A DNA stretch of 6,207 nucleotides from CAYNDB01 sp964395915 (GCA_964395915.1 CAYNDB010000128.1:1-6207), one strand, 5' to 3'. Shown: positions 1-6,207, numbered from the stretch's first letter. The notes: a model not told the origin generated them from the letters alone. Numbers and translations: made by a program.

Positions 1-332
1 CGTTACTGCTCGCTCCGATAGCTGGCCGTTGCGCCATGCTTATCGCCATGTCACGATTTACATATACAAGCGGTGAAGGCGGGATAGGACGCGTGTTCAC
101 TGAAAATAAAAAATCAGAGCATGCCGCATGGGCGGGAGCTTTCCTTTTTATCTTCGGAATCATACTAGCCGGGATTTACGGGGTCGTCATAGCCATACTC
201 GTCATATCGTACGTTTTCGTATTTGGCGCGTGGTCAACGCGGAAAATAGGCGGTATGACAGGCGACACATACGGCGCGCTTTGCGAAACCGTTGAAGCGA
301 TAACGCTCCTTGCGATATCGGCGGTGGTGTAG
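1..332 (+). CDS. cobS: Adenosylcobinamide-GDP ribazoletransferase (cobalamin synthase), C-terminal part
   Basis: CobS joins the lower-ligand nucleoside (alpha-ribazole or its phosphate) to adenosylcobinamide-GDP at the inner membrane, closing the nucleotide loop of cobalamin. The frame is open to the left edge (first whole codon at position 3), so the 5' end is missing; about 109 residues remain of a family usually near 250. Reading from position 3 gives LLLAPIAGRCAMLIAMSRF, the family's PxxGR region, so the ATG at 36 is an internal Met and not the start. Then come a hydrophobic stretch (around 148-230) and the signature GGMTGDTYGALCETVEAITLL near the end, where GDxxGA and the following acidic residues are characteristic of CobS. 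The protein is an integral membrane protein. The TAG at 330-332 lies 3 nt before the next gene, in the same frame. Family assignment is firm; the usual cobU/cobT neighbours could lie to the left but are not visible. Confidence 0.93.
   Translation, partial: LLLAPIAGRCAMLIAMSRFTYTSGEGGIGRVFTENKKSEHAAWAGAFLFIFGIILAGIYGVVIAILVISYVFVFGAWSTRKIGGMTGDTYGALCETVEAITLLAISAVV
323..327 (+). promoter_or_regulatory. Probable ribosome binding site of the cobD-cobQ fusion gene
   Basis: GGTGG lies 8 nt before the ATG at 336, inside the last codons of cobS. It has one mismatch to the consensus GGAGG. It supports the start at 336, which is also fixed by the in-frame cobS stop at 330-332 that prevents any upstream extension. 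Confidence 0.5.
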
Positions 333-335
333 ACA

Positions 336-2915
336 ATGTTCGAAAAGATATCGGACCACGGAGGAAACATCCGTAAATACGCGCAATCGTCTGGAAAAGC
401 CGAATTGGAAATAATAGACTTTTCATCAAACGTAAATCCTTGCGGCCCTCCATCGTGGCTTCGCTCCGTCATCAGCGCAAACCTTTCGAGGGTGTCGTCC
501 TATCCGGACCCATCAGCTAACCTGTTCAGGAATGCTGTGGCAAAGGCTCATGGTATTGGAGTTGAAACCGTTATAGCGGGCAACGGCGCGTCGGAACTTA
601 TACATGCCATACCGCAAACCTTCGCTTTAAAACGCGCGCTCATACCAGCGCCAGCGTACACCGATTATGAACGCGCATGCCTTTTGGCGAACATCCCGGT
701 GAAGTGTCTTGAATCAAGGGCCGATAACAACTTCGCCATAGACGAGGATCGGTTGAGCGGTGAGGTTAAAGATGGGGACATGCTATTCCTTGGCAGACCG
801 CAGAACCCGACAGGGCATACTATGTCCGCAGACAGCCTGCGTACCATCGCCAGAAAAAATCAAAACGCCCTGTTCGTGGTCGACGAGTCTTTCGGCGGAT
901 TCGTAGACGGTTTCGAGAGCCTGATATATAGCAGGCCGGAGAATGTGATTGTGGTTGTCTCCCTCACAAAACTGTTCTCCATACCAGGCCTTCGCATAGG
1001 GTTTGCGATTGCTGATAATAATCTGGCGGAGAAAATACGCGAAAGACTCCCCCTTTGGACGGTGAATTCTTTGGCCCAAGTCGTCGGCGCGGAGGCGATT
1101 AAGGACACTGAATACGTGGAACGCTCCCGCAGGCTTGCTGCGCAATGGAAGGTAAGTCTGTTACGGTCACTTGAGAAAATAGAAGGGCTCACAACATTTC
1201 CCGGCGAAGCGAACTATATTCTCGCCCATCTTGAAAATGGCGATTCAACAGACCTTTTCAACTTCGCCATATCCAAAGGTTTCGCCATAAGGCTATGCGG
1301 AAATTTTACGGGGCTTGATGATAGCTATTTCCGGATCGCCGTACGGACAGAAGACGAGAATATCGCCCTGGTTGATGTATTGAAAGCTGGAATTGAAAAA
1401 AGAAACGTATCTGCATCAGTCAAGGTCGCCAGCAAGACACCGGCGATAATGCTCCAGGGGACAGGTTCCGGAGCCGGCAAAAGCCTGCTAACAGCCGCGC
1501 TTTGCCGAATATTCAAACAGGACGGATACAGCGTCGCCCCTTTCAAGGCGCAGAACATGTCGCTGAACTCATACTCCACCTTGGACGGAAAGGAGATCGC
1601 AAGGGCGCAAGTTACACAGGCGACAGCCTGCGGTATAGAGACCGATATCAGGATGAACCCGGTTCTGTTAAAGCCGACAGGCGACACGGGGTCGCAGGTC
1701 ATCATCCGGGGCGAGCCATACAAGAACATGACCGTCAGGGAATATTTTCGCTTCAAGAAAGAGGCGTTCGAGATTGTGAAAGAGGACTACGACTCGCTGG
1801 CGAAGGAATACGATATCATGGCGCTGGAAGGCGCCGGAAGCCCGGCGGAAGTTAACCTGAAAGCAAACGATATTGTGAACATGAGAATGGCGCGCCATGC
1901 GGGGGCCCGCGTATTGCTGGCGGGTGATATAGACCGTGGAGGCGTCTTCGCATCGTTTATCGGCGTGATGGAGACGCTGGAGGAATGGGAGCGCGCCATG
2001 GTGTCCGGATTCCTCATCAACAAGTTCAGAGGGGATAAAAGTCTGCTCGACACCGCCTTGGATTATACTTTCCGTCATACTGGAAAGCCGACCCTTGGCG
2101 TCATTCCGTATATTCGGAACCTTTCGCTTCCAGAAGAGGATTCCGCCGGACTTGACACTCGCCATGACGCCCAGAAAAAACCGAAAGCTGTCATCGACTT
2201 GGCGTTCATCCGCCTTCGACATATCTCAAACTTCAACGATATTGATCCGTTTTATTTAGAGCCGGACGTATCGGCTCGCCTCGTAGGTTCAGTGGCGGAG
2301 CTTGGATCGCCCGATGTGATCATCATTCCCGGTAGCAAAAGCGTGATTAGCGATTTGCGGCTCTTGAAAGATAGCGGCCTTGCGGGAGCTATCCATGAAT
2401 ATGCGAAAAGCGGGAAGGGGGAGGTTGTCGGAATTTGCGGAGGGTTCCAGATGCTGGGTAATAAGACGCTCGACCCGGACAAAATTGAATCGACCACGGG
2501 AGAAGCTTCCGGGCTTTCCCTTTTGCCGATGACAACCACGATTCATCCACGCAAGATCGTGCGCCGTGTCGAAGCGAAACATATGGTATCGGGACATACG
2601 CTCCATGGGTACGAGATACATCATGGAACAAGTGATGGGGATTCCCTGTCAGCCTGTGTCGCAGGCCGCGATGGCGGGCTGTTGGGATATTCCCACCCGG
2701 ATAAAAACGTGTGGGGCACATATCTTCACGGGCTGTTCGACGCGGATATATTTCGCCGGTGGTTTATAGACCGGGCGCGTGAACGGAAGGGGCTTGACCC
2801 GCTTGGCTCCGTACAGGCGGTATATGATATGGAAAGCTCGTTGGACAAGCTTGCGGATACGGTCCGGGGAAATATGGATATTGACGCCGTCTACAGGCTG
2901 TTGGGGATGAAGTGA
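336..2915 (+). CDS. Bifunctional L-threonine-O-3-phosphate decarboxylase / cobyric acid synthase (CobD-CobQ fusion)
   Basis: This is an 859-residue fusion of two B12 enzymes in one unbroken frame. Residues 1 to about 352 are a fold-type I PLP enzyme of the CobD (CobC) family, which decarboxylates threonine phosphate to (R)-1-amino-2-propanol O-2-phosphate. Visible motifs are DFSSNVNPCGPP (28-39), RPQNPTG (154-160, Asn157), the PLP aspartate in VVDESF (Asp183), the Schiff-base lysine in SLTKLFSIPGLRIG (Lys212) and the C-terminal FRIAVRT (332-338). A short linker (about 353-368) leads to a full-length CobQ (CbiP), residues 369-859, which amidates side chains b, d, e and g of adenosyl-cobyrinic a,c-diamide using ATP and glutamine. 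It has the P-loop GTGSGAGKS (375-383, Lys382), APFKAQNMSLNSY (401-413), EGAGSPAEVNL (498-508), GDIDRGGVFAS (530-540) and a class I glutaminase domain with Cys701 in GICGGFQMLG and His798 in GTYLHGLF. The overlap with cbiB is 4 nt. No good Shine-Dalgarno precedes the possible internal start Met372, so one polypeptide is likely. Both domains keep their key residues. Confidence 0.95.
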   Translation: MFEKISDHGGNIRKYAQSSGKAELEIIDFSSNVNPCGPPSWLRSVISANLSRVSSYPDPSANLFRNAVAKAHGIGVETVIAGNGASELIHAIPQTFALKRALIPAPAYTDYERACLLANIPVKCLESRADNNFAIDEDRLSGEVKDGDMLFLGRPQNPTGHTMSADSLRTIARKNQNALFVVDESFGGFVDGFESLIYSRPENVIVVVSLTKLFSIPGLRIGFAIADNNLAEKIRERLPLWTVNSLAQVVGAEAIKDTEYVERSRRLAAQWKVSLLRSLEKIEGLTTFPGEANYILAHLENGDSTDLFNFAISKGFAIRLCGNFTGLDDSYFRIAVRTEDENIALVDVLKAGIEKRNVSASVKVASKTPAIMLQGTGSGAGKSLLTAALCRIFKQDGYSVAPFKAQNMSLNSYSTLDGKEIARAQVTQATACGIETDIRMNPVLLKPTGDTGSQVIIRGEPYKNMTVREYFRFKKEAFEIVKEDYDSLAKEYDIMALEGAGSPAEVNLKANDIVNMRMARHAGARVLLAGDIDRGGVFASFIGVMETLEEWERAMVSGFLINKFRGDKSLLDTALDYTFRHTGKPTLGVIPYIRNLSLPEEDSAGLDTRHDAQKKPKAVIDLAFIRLRHISNFNDIDPFYLEPDVSARLVGSVAELGSPDVIIIPGSKSVISDLRLLKDSGLAGAIHEYAKSGKGEVVGICGGFQMLGNKTLDPDKIESTTGEASGLSLLPMTTTIHPRKIVRRVEAKHMVSGHTLHGYEIHHGTSDGDSLSACVAGRDGGLLGYSHPDKNVWGTYLHGLFDADIFRRWFIDRARERKGLDPLGSVQAVYDMESSLDKLADTVRGNMDIDAVYRLLGMK
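2903..2906 (+). promoter_or_regulatory. Weak ribosome binding site for the GTG start of cbiB
   Basis: GGGG lies 5 nt before the GTG at 2912, within the last codons of the preceding gene. It favours the GTG, which shares GTGA with the upstream TGA stop, as the cbiB start. Translational coupling through the 4-nt overlap is likely. Confidence 0.4.
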
Positions 2916-3853
2916 GCCTGGAGCTTCAGATAATTATCGCGCTGGCGATAGACTTTATCATCGGCGACCCGAAAAACATTCCCCATCCGGTGAATGGGAT
3001 TGCGGACATCGCCAAACGGTTTGAAACGTTTACGAGATGGACTATATCCAACGAAAAACTTGCTGGGTTGGTTAGCGCTATTGCCACCGTTGCGACTGCC
3101 GTAATCGTAGCTTCCGCCATGATTAAGCTGGCGGCTTTTTCCAGCGGCTTTTTTCAGGACATTGTTTCGATATATATTTTGTATGTTTCTTTTGCCCTGG
3201 GGGGGCTCCGCTCCCACGCATTGGCGGTATACAACGCCTTGAAGGCAGGTGACCTTGCAGGGGCGAGGCAAAACGTTGGTATGATGGTTGGCCGCGACAC
3301 AAAAAATCTTGACGAACGGGAGACTTCCCGCGCATGTGTCGAGAGCGTGGCTGAGAGTTTGGTGGATGGCGTGACGGCGCCGATATTCTTCGCAGTCGTC
3401 GCAGGTCCTATTGGCGCGATAGCTTACAGGGCGGTCAATACCATGGATTCGCTTTTTGGATACACTAACGAAAAATATCTTTTGTTTGGATGGGCGTCAG
3501 CAAGGCTCGACGACGCGGCCAACTATATTCCGGCCCGGCTTACGGCTCCGCTGGTTTCGTTAGTGGCGCCCCTTTTCGGACTAAGCCGCGCCCGGTCATG
3601 GGAGATATTAAAAAGAGATGGGCGGAAACACAAAAGCCCCAACGCAGGACTTACCGAATCGGCTGTGGCCGGGGCGATGGGAGTCAGGCTAGGCGGCGTG
3701 AACAGTTACGATGGGGTAGGGCGCAACGCTCCATACCTGGGCGACGATATTGTCCCTCTTTCGGCGAACCATATCAGAACCACGGTCAGGCTTGTCACGA
3801 TGACTAGCATTGTTTTCACAGCCGTCGCGCTTTTTATCAGGGTTATCGCGTAG
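2912..3853 (+). CDS. cbiB: Adenosylcobinamide-phosphate synthase, membrane protein
   Basis: CbiB (CobD in the Pseudomonas nomenclature) condenses adenosylcobyric acid with aminopropanol phosphate at the cytoplasmic membrane to give adenosylcobinamide phosphate. The 313-residue length is normal. The N-terminal segment ALAIDFIIGDPKNIPHPVNGI (residues 10-30) carries the family's GDP...HPV signature. Further conserved blocks are ARQNVGMMVGRDTKNLD (118-134), ESVAESLVDGVTAPIFF (144-160), VNTMDSLFGYTNEKY (175-189), ARLDDAANYIPARLTAPL (197-214) and SPNAGLTESAVAGAMGVRLGG (242-262). Hydrophobic stretches near 3-18, 52-75, 81-99, 155-172, 209-223 and 291-311 fit a polytopic membrane protein. The start is GTG; no ATG gives the full N-terminal signature. 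The gene overlaps the fusion gene by 4 nt, and that fusion makes both of its substrates. Its last 11 bases overlap the end of convergent cbiA. A run of seven G (3199-3205) lies in the gene with the frame intact. Confidence 0.96.
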   Translation: MSLELQIIIALAIDFIIGDPKNIPHPVNGIADIAKRFETFTRWTISNEKLAGLVSAIATVATAVIVASAMIKLAAFSSGFFQDIVSIYILYVSFALGGLRSHALAVYNALKAGDLAGARQNVGMMVGRDTKNLDERETSRACVESVAESLVDGVTAPIFFAVVAGPIGAIAYRAVNTMDSLFGYTNEKYLLFGWASARLDDAANYIPARLTAPLVSLVAPLFGLSRARSWEILKRDGRKHKSPNAGLTESAVAGAMGVRLGGVNSYDGVGRNAPYLGDDIVPLSANHIRTTVRLVTMTSIVFTAVALFIRVIA

Positions 3854-5234
3854 CCTGTCTTGTCTGGCTAAACTTTGCGCAACTTTTAACTAAGTTTTCC
3901 GCGATTGAGGGGCATTGCGCCCAGTGAGCGTGAATGTACGATCCAACTGTGTTTCCGATTCTAAACCCTTCATCGAACGACGTACCGTCCCTGCGCTTTG
4001 TCACGCGGTAGGAAAGTTCGACCGTGTCCGTTTCGATGTCCGAATAGCGGAACTGGTGGCCTCTGAACGATAAGCCCGGGGGGCCAAGAATCGTCTCGCA
4101 AACCGTAATTGCCTCCACGTATCCCAACGCTTTGAGCTTGTCCGACATTGTGCAAACGCCAGGGATGACACCCGCCATCGTATATTTTTTGTTATCGGTG
4201 GTGACTATCGAATCGGACAGGTACATAAGCCCGCCGCATTCCGCATACACCGGCGCGCCATCAGCGGATAACTGGCGCACAGACTCCAGCATCGTTTTGT
4301 TTGAAGAGAGTTTTTCCGCATACACTTCCGGGTAGCCTCCACCTATATACAGCCCGTCCACTTCAGGAAGCTTCGCATCGTTGACAGGCGAAAACCTTAC
4401 AAGCTCCGCCCCGTATGATTTGAGAAGCGAGAGGTTGTATTCGTAGTAAAAGTGAAATGCGTCATCGAATGCGACCCCAATCCTTGGTCGTATATGCGAG
4501 CCTGTATTAACTTGTCCGACAGGTTCTATATTGAGCTGTGGCGCAGACCGCGCGATTTCAAATATCATGTCGAGGTCAAGACTTTTTTCCGCAAGAGCGC
4601 CCCATCCCTCCATGATTTCGTCCGGCACAGCGTTCCGGCTTGCCGTGCGGAGGCCAAGATGGCGCTCCGGGAAAGCGAGGTTGTCTGACTTCGGGAATCC
4701 ACCAGCTATTGGCACGCATGGCGCCGTCTCTTTTAAATATTCAAGGTGTCGTTCGCCGCCCGTCCTGTTGCATATAATCGCGGCGATTCGCAAGCCAGGG
4801 TCATATGATGTAAACCCTTGAGCGATGGCGCATATTGTCCGCGCCATACCGGAGGCGTTTACCATGAGGATGACCGGAGCCTTCAGCCACTTCGCCATCT
4901 GCGCCGTGGATCCATCCTCAGATTGTGGGCCCGCTCCGTCGAAAAGGCCCATGACACCTTCTATTACGGCGATATCGGCTCCCTCGGAGCCTGTCGCGAA
5001 GGTGGAGAGCGCCGCAGTTTCACTCATCATCCATCCGTCGAGGTTATGCGCCTGCCTACCGGATGCGCGGGAAAGATAGGTCGGATCGAGATAATCTGGC
5101 CCCACCTTGAACGCCGCCACTGAAAGCCCCCGTTTTTTTAGAGCGCCGATTATGCCGACAGCCGCGGAAGTTTTCCCGGAGCCGCTTCCGGTTCCGGCTA
5201 TGACTATCCTGGGGATTGAGACGCCACCGGACAT
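3843..5234 (-). CDS. cbiA: Cobyrinic acid a,c-diamide synthase, glutamine-hydrolysing
   Basis: This cytoplasmic enzyme amidates the a and c carboxylates of cobyrinic acid (CbiA) or hydrogenobyrinic acid (CobB) using ATP and glutamine. The window does not show which ring series is used; cbiA is chosen as the general name. The protein has 463 residues, normal for the family. The synthetase domain begins with the P-loop GTGSGSGKT (residues 14-22, Lys21), then AAFKVGPDYLDPTYL (40-54), HNLDGWMM (63-70) and EGVMGLFDG (92-100). The C-terminal class I glutaminase domain starts near residue 250 and contains LYIGGGYPEVYAEKL (295-309), the nucleophile Cys333 in AECGGLMYL, RGHQFRYS (391-398) and the catalytic His435 in GSYIHAHW. 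The ATG directly abuts the TAA of cobO and is in the same frame, so no upstream extension is possible. An AAGGG-type motif at 5248-5253 is 13 nt from the ATG, rather far, so coupling to cobO translation is likely. The 3' end overlaps cbiB by 11 bp. Confidence 0.96.
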   Translation of the reverse strand: MSGGVSIPRIVIAGTGSGSGKTSAAVGIIGALKKRGLSVAAFKVGPDYLDPTYLSRASGRQAHNLDGWMMSETAALSTFATGSEGADIAVIEGVMGLFDGAGPQSEDGSTAQMAKWLKAPVILMVNASGMARTICAIAQGFTSYDPGLRIAAIICNRTGGERHLEYLKETAPCVPIAGGFPKSDNLAFPERHLGLRTASRNAVPDEIMEGWGALAEKSLDLDMIFEIARSAPQLNIEPVGQVNTGSHIRPRIGVAFDDAFHFYYEYNLSLLKSYGAELVRFSPVNDAKLPEVDGLYIGGGYPEVYAEKLSSNKTMLESVRQLSADGAPVYAECGGLMYLSDSIVTTDNKKYTMAGVIPGVCTMSDKLKALGYVEAITVCETILGPPGLSFRGHQFRYSDIETDTVELSYRVTKRRDGTSFDEGFRIGNTVGSYIHAHWAQCPSIAENLVKSCAKFSQTRQATR

Positions 5235-5765
5235 TTAAAAATCCACGCCCTTCTGGGCCGGTATCCCCTTTTGATAAGGGTGTTTTACAACGGCCATTTC
5301 GGTGACAAGGTCGGCGCTTTCAATAAGTTCTTCCGGGGCGTCACGGCCTGTGACCACGACATGTTTTTTTTCGGGTCGATTTATAAGGGCCGACACGATT
5401 TCGGAGACCGGGATGAAGCCATATTTCATCACATATGTCAGTTCATCGAGTATCACGATGTCGTTGTCATCCGATACGATCAGGTCTTTCGCCGTCTCCC
5501 ATGCCTTGATGGCCGCCATCTTGTCCCTTTTGACATCCTCGCTCTCCCATGTAAACCCCTCTCCCATGGTAAGAAACGTAAGCCCCGTAAGACCCTCCGC
5601 GAAGTTTCGCTCCCCGGTTTTCCATTTTCCTTTTATGAACTGAACCACGGCGACGCGCTTTCCCCAGCCAAGCGCCCGGAACACGATCCCAAGCGCGGCG
5701 GTGGTCTTCCCTTTCCCGTCACCGGTGTATACGATCAGCAACCCGCGCTCCTTTTTTCCTGACAT
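5235..5765 (-). CDS. cobO: Corrinoid (cob(I)yrinic acid a,c-diamide) adenosyltransferase, CobO/CobA/BtuR family
   Basis: CobO transfers the 5'-deoxyadenosyl group of ATP to the reduced cobalt of corrinoids, for de novo synthesis and for salvage. The 176-residue protein has the family's P-loop GDGKGKTT (residues 15-22), VVQFIKGKWKTGERN (40-54), the GEGFTWESED block (68-77), the Walker-B-like VILDELTY (104-111), VVTGRDAPEELIESADLVTEM (137-157) and the family-type end QKGVDF. Only about ten residues precede the conserved beta strand, so the longer N-terminal extension of the Salmonella CobA enzyme is absent. This is not a wrong start: the stop codon of the upstream gene (5772-5774) is in the same frame, only two codons before this ATG. 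A good ribosome binding site lies upstream. The gene sits between cobM and cbiA with gaps of 6 and 0 nt, so adenosylation and a,c-diamide formation are co-expressed. An A8 run (5364-5371) lies inside the gene. Confidence 0.96.
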   Translation of the reverse strand: MSGKKERGLLIVYTGDGKGKTTAALGIVFRALGWGKRVAVVQFIKGKWKTGERNFAEGLTGLTFLTMGEGFTWESEDVKRDKMAAIKAWETAKDLIVSDDNDIVILDELTYVMKYGFIPVSEIVSALINRPEKKHVVVTGRDAPEELIESADLVTEMAVVKHPYQKGIPAQKGVDF

Positions 5766-5771
5766 GTAAGG

Positions 5772-6207
5772 TTACCCCTCTTTCGACGCTTTGCGGAACT
5801 GGTGGGAAAATGACGCATCGTATAACCGCGACTCGGCGAATCCTTCACCGCTTAAAACCCTGCCGACGATGATGATCGATTGCGACTTTATTTTTTCCGC
5901 TTTGACTTTCTCCACAATGTCGCCTAGAAAGCCTTTGATAATTTTCTGATCTGGCCAACTCGCCCTATGGACAACCGCCACGGGGCAATCCTCCCCGTAA
6001 TGAGGAATAAGCTCGTCCATCACTTTTTTTATCATCGTGACGCTTAGGAAGAGAACCAGTGTGGCGCCGGTTTTTGCAAAATCGGCCAGCTTTTCCTTTT
6101 CCGGCATCGGCGTCCTCCCTTCCATTCGTGTGATGACGATGGTCTGGGAAAGCTCAGGAGCTGTAAGCTCCACTCCCAGCGCCGCCGACGCCGCCAGAAA
6201 AGAAGAT
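5772..6207 (-). CDS. cobM: Precorrin-4 / cobalt-precorrin-4 C11-methyltransferase, C-terminal part
   Basis: This is an S-adenosylmethionine-dependent methyltransferase of the corrin ring (CobM in the aerobic, CbiF in the anaerobic pathway) that methylates C-11. The frame is open to the right edge, so the 5' part is missing. About 144 residues remain of a family near 250. The reading begins SSFLAASAALGVELTAPE, and the GTG at 6171-6173 is just an internal Val. Recognisable family blocks are SQTIVITRMEGRTPMPEKEKLADFA, the FLSV region with IKKVMDELIPHYGED, PVAVVHRASWPDQKIIKG, a late SIIIVGRVL strand, and SRLYDASFSHQFRKA close to the end. The missing N-terminal half would carry the glycine-rich SAM-binding start. 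The stop lies 6 nt before cobO in the same frame. CobM and CbiF cannot be told apart here; the symbol cobM is used for either. Confidence 0.92.
   Translation of the reverse strand, partial: SSFLAASAALGVELTAPELSQTIVITRMEGRTPMPEKEKLADFAKTGATLVLFLSVTMIKKVMDELIPHYGEDCPVAVVHRASWPDQKIIKGFLGDIVEKVKAEKIKSQSIIIVGRVLSGEGFAESRLYDASFSHQFRKASKEG
5775..5781 (-). promoter_or_regulatory. Ribosome binding site of cobO
   Basis: On the minus strand AGAGGGG is followed by 9 nt and then the ATG at 5765-5763. It lies within the last codons of cobM. It is the clearest Shine-Dalgarno site in the window and confirms the short-form start of cobO. Confidence 0.65.

Noticed and set aside
36..332. A 98-residue small membrane protein starting at ATG 36
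   Set aside because: The frame is open to the window edge, and the residues before the ATG match CobS, so it is the end of a larger gene.
1668..2222. 184-codon open frame on the minus strand inside the cobQ half
   Set aside because: The plus strand is clearly coding for conserved CobQ motifs here; the reverse frame has no recognisable domain or ribosome binding site.
3851..3870. Inverted repeat TAGCC...GGCTA just after cbiB as a terminator
   Set aside because: The stem is only 5 bp with a 10-nt loop, and no T tract follows directly on either strand. It also lies in the coding end of cbiA. Too weak to call.
3875..3882. Palindrome TTGCGCAA near the end of cbiA as an operator
   Set aside because: An 8-bp palindrome in coding sequence, near the 3' end of two convergent genes, is expected by chance and has no promoter beside it.
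5271..5762. 163-codon open frame on the plus strand opposite cobO
   Set aside because: It mirrors almost the whole cobO gene, shows no recognisable family motif, and its composition is that of an antisense shadow.
5772..6173. A 133-residue protein starting at GTG 6173
   Set aside because: The frame continues to the window edge with residues fitting the CobM/CbiF family; the GTG is an internal valine.
1..6207. Cobalamin riboswitch, tRNA, CRISPR or mobile element
   Set aside because: There is no intergenic space longer than 6 nt, and no repeats or transposase-like sequence were seen.

Overview
The whole window is a compact cobalamin (vitamin B12) biosynthesis locus with almost no non-coding DNA. 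It holds six genes in two convergent groups. Plus strand: the 3' part of cobS (1-332), a gene for a fused threonine-phosphate decarboxylase/cobyric acid synthase (336-2915), and cbiB (2912-3853). Minus strand, in transcription order: the 3' part of a precorrin-4 C11-methyltransferase gene cobM/cbiF (6207-5772), cobO (5765-5235) and cbiA/cobB (5234-3843). The two groups meet tail to tail with an 11-bp overlap of the cbiB and cbiA coding ends.

The split follows the pathway. The minus-strand group holds a ring methylation enzyme, the corrinoid adenosyltransferase and the a,c-diamide synthase, so it leads toward adenosyl-cobyrinic acid a,c-diamide. The plus-strand group starts from that compound: CobQ completes the side-chain amidations to adenosylcobyric acid, the decarboxylase makes aminopropanol phosphate, CbiB joins these two products, and CobS performs the final nucleotide-loop assembly. 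The main oddity is that the two enzymes supplying the two substrates of CbiB are fused in one 859-residue polypeptide, encoded directly upstream of cbiB.

The genes are packed very tightly: gaps of 3, 6 and 0 nt and one 4-nt overlap on the same strand. At three junctions the downstream gene lies in the same reading frame as the upstream one, behind a single stop codon. No promoter, riboswitch or convincing terminator lies inside the window; the control regions of both groups must be outside it. No mobile element, RNA gene, CRISPR array or extended repeat was seen.

The organism is a bacterium making B12 de novo, with roughly balanced base composition (a little over half G+C by eye) and Shine-Dalgarno-like sites. 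The sequence alone does not fix the lineage, nor whether the early pathway is the anaerobic (cbi) or aerobic (cob) one, because the diagnostic ring-contraction genes are not in the window.
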